From Mnemiopsis leidyi (lineage: Eukaryota; Ctenophora; Tentaculata; Lobata; Bolinopsidae): a stretch of 64,000 nucleotides of DNA. The DNA lies in contig JH153665.1 of the NCBI GenBank assembly GCA_000226015.1, positions 101,479 to 165,478 of the forward strand, written 5' to 3'. Below, piece by piece: positions 59,494-64,000 of the stretch (its first letter is position 1; each line of letters begins with the position of its first letter). The translations under genes were made by a program, and so were the position numbers. The notes under the pieces are model-generated. The model was not told the DNA's origin and made no database searches. It was given only the letters and a program-made list of their open reading frames with translations.

Positions 59494-59505
59494 CAACTAT
59501 TTCAG
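59494..59505 (+). promoter_or_regulatory. 3' splice acceptor just before the MGSCCS start codon
   Basis: CAACTATTTCAG, then ATT, then ATG (59509): an acceptor consensus three nucleotides before the start. Confidence 0.6.
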
Positions 59506-59508
59506 ATT

Positions 59509-61288
59509 ATGGGATCATGCTGCTCGCGACAGAAAAAGTCGAGGAAAGGTAAAGTAGTATACGAATACGACAAAGTTCCAGACAGCTTCCACTCTCCAGA
59601 CTCCCAAAACAAGGCCAACCAACAGTTGCACATACAGCACATCAGCGAGCGAGATGGTTTGTTGACACTTTATTTACCAGCTTTAACAGAACCACGGTGA
59701 GGGATTGTTTGTTTAAGTTTTCATGTTCAAGTATTTATAATGTCTTGTTGCTACTTGCTAGCACAGATCCCCACACTGAACTGTGTAGAGATAACATTCC
59801 ATGGTTGAATGTCGGATAGAAACGATAAACGGAATCTCTCGTCAGTTGTATCACAAGACTTGTTACCGGATGATCAAGAGAACGGGACGATGTTTCTGAG
59901 GAGGATTACGATGGACGAGGGCTCACTCAGGAGGTCCTTGAAAAACAGACACCGAGGAAAGGGCTCCCTTAGTTCAGACGTGAGATAATCTATATTTCCT
60001 TATTTCGCCAACACCTGAGTTGCCTTCCTTGTCCGTTATGTAAAGTAATATAATGGTTGAGGAGGAAAGTGGGAGTGTAATTATTCGGACGGAGAACGGA
60101 ATCCCTTCTAACTTCGTTAGTTGAAATTAATTGTGCGACAGCGAAATGTCTGCCGCCTATATTTTACATGAATTCAAGTTCGTTAATTAGCGCATATTCA
60201 AATCTATGATTGAAAATGGAATATCCTGTACTAATTTAAATGGGATAAAGATAATGAAGCTGTCAGATATCTGGCCTGTCTTCCTCGATCTCTCTCTCTC
60301 TCTCTGGTGGTTACCGCGTAATCGATTCACACCTGGTCACTTAATCACGGATTCTCGAATCATTCCTAATAAGTTCATGTTTTAGTGGAACTTAATAGTC
60401 GAATAAAATAGGTCGTTTCAGGTAGTTTATCTCAGTGTATATTGAAAATAATTTTATATGTGGTCGATCAAGGTATTTACAAAGAACGCAGCAATTTCTA
60501 GGTGTAATTTTAAACATTGAAAGCCCAATATCGCAACAAAATCATCGTTTAAAAAGTCGCCAAATTGCTTTTTTGGGCTTTGCGTGCCATGAGCACTGTT
60601 TCAAAGTTCGTCTGATCAATTCAGTTTGACATATTTTCAGGCATGTAAATTGGTTGAGATATATATACGGTAATACCACTATTGGTAGTGCAATTACCAT
60701 ATTAATACCACGAGCTTGCGAGTGGTATTTATGCAATAAATTCACGAGCTTGCGATAAATTCACGAGCTTGCGAGTGGATTTATTGAAGTAATTTCACGA
60801 GCTTGCGAGTGGAATTACGTATGGTAATTGCAATGCCAATAGTGGTATAACTGTATTATTCAACTGCGTTGTTAATAACAGCTGGGGTAAAATGAAAAAT
60901 TTCAAGTAAATATCTCAAGCTCTCAAGAATTGAAAGAGAAAAAAGTAAAGCAAAATCAAGCACTTTACTATATATAGTTTAGTCCACATATAGTTTAGTC
61001 CACTTAAGGCACAGTTTTGCCCAATTGTTCACTTATCCAAACCGTTATCAGGAAAATTATCAAACATTTTAGAGTTCCCTATCTTACTGATGATTTGCAA
61101 ACGATAAAGTGGATGGTTTACTGAACCCGGCCCAAATATAATAGTAAGAGCCTAGAGCCCCGCAACCAATAGGTAACCGTGTCTACTGTCACGTGTCATC
61201 TCCCCACCAATTACAGAGAAAGGAGTCCTTAGGGTCGCCTGTTAATGTGTCGCCAGACAGACCTAAGTTCAAGTTATCAGTTCTTTGA
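59509..61288 (+). CDS. small acylated basic protein (MGSCCS N-terminus), unnamed
   Basis: Three exons, 59509-59696, 59820-59979 and 61217-61288, join in phase (420 nt, 139 aa); all junctions are GT-AG. The start MGSCCSRQKKSRKGK combines Gly2 with a neighbouring cysteine pair and a basic patch, a classic N-myristoylation plus palmitoylation signal, so the protein should sit on the inner face of the plasma membrane. The rest is polar and low complexity, with basic-Ser clusters (FLRRITMDEGSLRRSLKNR; KGSLSSDRKESLGSP) that look like kinase sites. No folded domain is recognised and no family is assigned. The second intron (59980-61216) contains the shared-loop palindromes. A fourth exon cannot be excluded, but the TGA at 61286-61288 is in frame. 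Confidence 0.6.
60669..60880. repeat. palindrome cluster with conserved loop GAGCTTGCGA
   Basis: An outer inverted repeat (GGTAATACCACTATTGG at 60669 against its complement ending at 60851) encloses four units of CAC-GAGCTTGCGA, near 60709, 60743, 60761 and 60796. Three carry the closing GTG and matching flanks that differ between units (AATACCAC/GTGGTATT; AATTTCAC/GTGGAATT). A further small hairpin (ATTCAACTGCGTTG) follows at about 60858. Confidence 0.8.
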
Positions 61289-61786
61289 TTTTAGTATCCG
61301 TTCGGTTTGAGGGCCGTATTTTGATGACGTAATTATGTGTGCTTGTCGATGCTGTAAATAGCAACATAATTCGCCGACGTAGTATAATTAAGGTCATATC
61401 TCAAAATATCCTGCTCAAATTTTTGCAGTAACTTCATAGAACTATTCTTTTGACAACTAGCTGTGCGATTTTGGCTGAAATTTTTGATCTGTGGAAACTT
61501 AGGCTTAGCCAGTCAAAATGCATGATTTGGCTTTTGTTAACCTCTTCTAATTCATAAAGTTGAGATATTTACTTGACATTTTCACAGAAAATTTGCTTGA
61601 ATGTGATTCTAATTGAATTGAATGTAATCAGCTCTAAAAGTTTCATGCAAAAGTATCTACCACAAGGGCAGATTACATTGAACGAAATCGGAAGTTAATT
61701 TTGGCCCAGTCTTACTGTCCTAAGCAGAAAAAATTGGTCAGAATCGCGTTTTAATGTCGATTTCGGGATATGAATTAGTAATACCA

Positions 61787-61895
61787 CTAAAGTGTAATTA
61801 ATAAAGTATTACCACTCCAGTGGTATTACCACGGTGTAATTACTATATTAATTTTACTGAAAAATTAACAGAGTAATTCAACTGAAGTTGAATAA
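61787..61895. repeat. second palindrome cluster related to 60669-60880
   Basis: Contains GTAATACCACT, GTATTACCACTCCAGTGGTA and the hairpin ATTCAACTGAAGTTGAAT in the same order as the first cluster, about 1.1 kb downstream. The GAGCTTGCGA loop is absent. Confidence 0.7.
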
Positions 61896-61899
61896 TATG

Positions 61900-63940
61900 T
61901 TTTGTTTAACTTAAACACTTCAACTAAAGGATGTCACAGCGGTTGTTGAATGTTGGGTAACAACGCTTCCTGAATCACTCCCCTTGTTGACTACCATATT
62001 TGCATTAAACTTAGCTGAGTATGCTTGCATGACAACAACTAATAGCATCACACTTTTTACCCCGGTCCGTAATGTGTATAACATTCTGACAATGTAATAA
62101 ATTTTGCACCCCCAGCCCCCGTAAGAACAAACAAACTGGTGTACTACAGTCTGAGAGCAAAGTTGTTTATTTCAAAAGCCACCATTAGATGAGAATCGCC
62201 TAAGAATCCTCTAGCACCATTACAAGATCTACCAATCATCTATTTTTGGTCCTGCCCGCAGTGTGCTCCCGATTCATACAAGCTAACATTGTGATGTACT
62301 CCAATAGAAACCTTTCAGAGCAAATTTTGTAGTGTTAAAATTGTTGATGTTCACCCGAGGAACAAGGCCTGAGTTGCCTATTCCAATGTGACTTCACAAT
62401 TACAAATATGACGCAGCTGAAAATTGACTTATTAGACTCACAAGAAATGCACGTAAATTGCTTAATGTCATCAATAACTCCTCATTAGGAGAAATGCAGT
62501 TTTCATCACTTTTAAATACTATGTTGGGAACGTTAAAGCAATAAAAACGTCAAACTATGTTTGTAAAACTATTTTGCGCAGCTTCAGTGCTGCCTGCGCT
62601 GTCTGTGTGTAAATTTATCAGAAATAGCCCTGACACAACTTACACTCGTGTAAAAATACCCTGGATTTTCATTTTAACGAAATTTAAATCACGACTCTCC
62701 CGCAAGAAGTGCGGGCAATAAAGTCAGCAGATTTGTCTCATTACCTTGGAATAATAAATTGGTAGGTGGACTGGTTAATCGCCGACATTACACAAAGCGA
62801 TGCCGCATATTTTAAATGGAAATTGGAAAGTATATTAGATCATCGCATATCGAGCAAACTGTATATTGCTGATTTTTCCGTTTATCCTCGTTAACAAGTC
62901 AAACAGTTGTAGAAAGGGTGGTAGTGATGCTCGTTAAGAAGTCACACATAAAAGTATGCGTGGTCACGCTGTTTGGTAGTGGTCACACAGTGTATATAAC
63001 TCCCCATTTTATTTAGAACGCTACTTCAAAATGTAGAAACTTTGTTGTATGATCAATTTGCCAGTGATCAGTACTCTTGGATTATCAAGCACAGTTCAGG
63101 CAGAAGCAGACAGTTTGAAATTAATTAACTGAAAACATGCACTGGAATAAAAGCATGAGCTGTACAATTAGTTTAGCCGGAATAGCGGACCAACAGATTC
63201 AAATTCACCCAAATCCATTGCAATCGTCAATGCAGGAAAATAATATATCAATCTCAAATCCTATGAATAAAGATTGAGATGGCCCATCCGAGATATTAGG
63301 TAAAGTTATTTAGCAAGCACGTCTGTTATACACACGTGGGAAAGTTAGAGATTCACACAGGAAGCTGTAGGGTGTGTACTCTAACGTGCACACTAGTGTA
63401 ACCTGCAGAGCATGAAACTTGTCACTTGAGTAAGCTATTACACGCTGTGTGTTACAATAATCACCTGGCTCCCCTCTCCTTCCTATCTGACTTTACTTAA
63501 CGGTCGAGTCGTAGGTATATCGCTGTAACAGATGCGATTTTAACTTTTTTCTGGATTTTAGGAGAGCCTTTTTGGAGAGATTCTGTCCTCGTTTTTCGTC
63601 CAATAGTATCGAACACAAACAGAGTGTTTCAGATTCTTATCTACTTTTCATAATGATAATCAGACCACTATATATCATCTTCCTTGATGTTTTCAATAAT
63701 CTAGTGGTTAACTACGTGATATAGCTAGATGAAGATAAAGAAGTTATATAGTGATGATGTGGGTGTTGTGTGTATTTAAATCGTAAATACAGATATAAAT
63801 ATAATACAGTCTGAGACTGTGGTTACTATATTTGTACCAAGCTGCGGCCAATTAGTCCGCTACTAATACATACCGTGCACTTCTCAATATAGCAACGTTA
63901 CAAATCACATTAGCTTGACTATTAGACTATTATATACTGA
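61900..63940. other. intergenic, no gene recognised
   Basis: AT-rich sequence without a recognisable ORF, RNA gene or repeat. Confidence 0.5.
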
Positions 63941-64000
63941 TCTCTCTCTCTCTCNNNNNNNNNNTCTCTCTCGTACTCTCTACTCTCGTACTCTCTCTCT
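63941..64000. repeat. (TC)n microsatellite with an assembly gap
   Basis: TCTC tract interrupted by Ns at 63955-63964, running off the window. Confidence 0.95.

Overview
This is a stretch of nuclear genome from an animal. It holds intron-rich orthologues of metazoan housekeeping proteins (TMEM209, CNOT11, AIMP1, ANKIB1), standard GT-AG introns of a few hundred bases, an AT-rich background, microsatellites, LINE, SINE and MITE debris, and five short N-gaps. All exon models were assembled by eye from reading frame, splice sites and remembered family sequences; their summed lengths keep phase throughout (CNOT11 398 aa, AIMP1 300 aa). Genes nested in introns, together with 3' splice acceptors abutting start codons, point to a non-bilaterian or other trans-splicing invertebrate. 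A ctenophore would fit, but this is only a lean.

Layout. 0-3.2 kb: TMEM209 (minus, truncated by the window edge). 4.7-6.4 kb: an unnamed four-exon gene (plus) for a cysteine-pair-rich, single-pass membrane protein. 6.7-12.2 kb: CNOT11 and AIMP1, minus strand, head to tail, 275 bases apart. 12.7-17.9 kb: a mobile-element mosaic of decayed tandem repeats, a LINE reverse-transcriptase scrap, several palindromic repeat families, a HIRAN-type ORF inside an inverted-repeat element, and five of the six intact copies of a 64-108 bp inverted-repeat element with exact 8-bp target duplications. 19.7-44.3 kb: ANKIB1 (minus, 20 exons), an RBR-type E3 ubiquitin ligase. Its introns hold two intronless plus-strand genes: a papain-family protease fused to a beta-trefoil-like domain, and a glutaminase homologue that has lost its catalytic lysine and other active-site residues. 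44.3-55 kb: gene-poor, with repeats, a TA-flanked MITE and pieces of at least three LINEs. 56-57.9 kb: intronless nicastrin. 59.5-61.3 kb: a small three-exon gene for a probably acylated MGSCCS protein, whose second intron holds a cluster of palindromes sharing one loop sequence. 61.3-64 kb: no recognised gene.

The housekeeping genes act in unrelated processes: nuclear-envelope biology, mRNA deadenylation, tRNA synthetase assembly, ubiquitylation and gamma-secretase. The window is not a pathway cluster. The most unusual material is the 8-bp-TSD mini-element family and its HIRAN neighbour, the glutaminase pseudoenzyme nested in ANKIB1, an inverted repeat pair bracketing the ANKIB1 catalytic exons, splice acceptors placed 1-4 nt before start codons, and the shared-loop palindromes.
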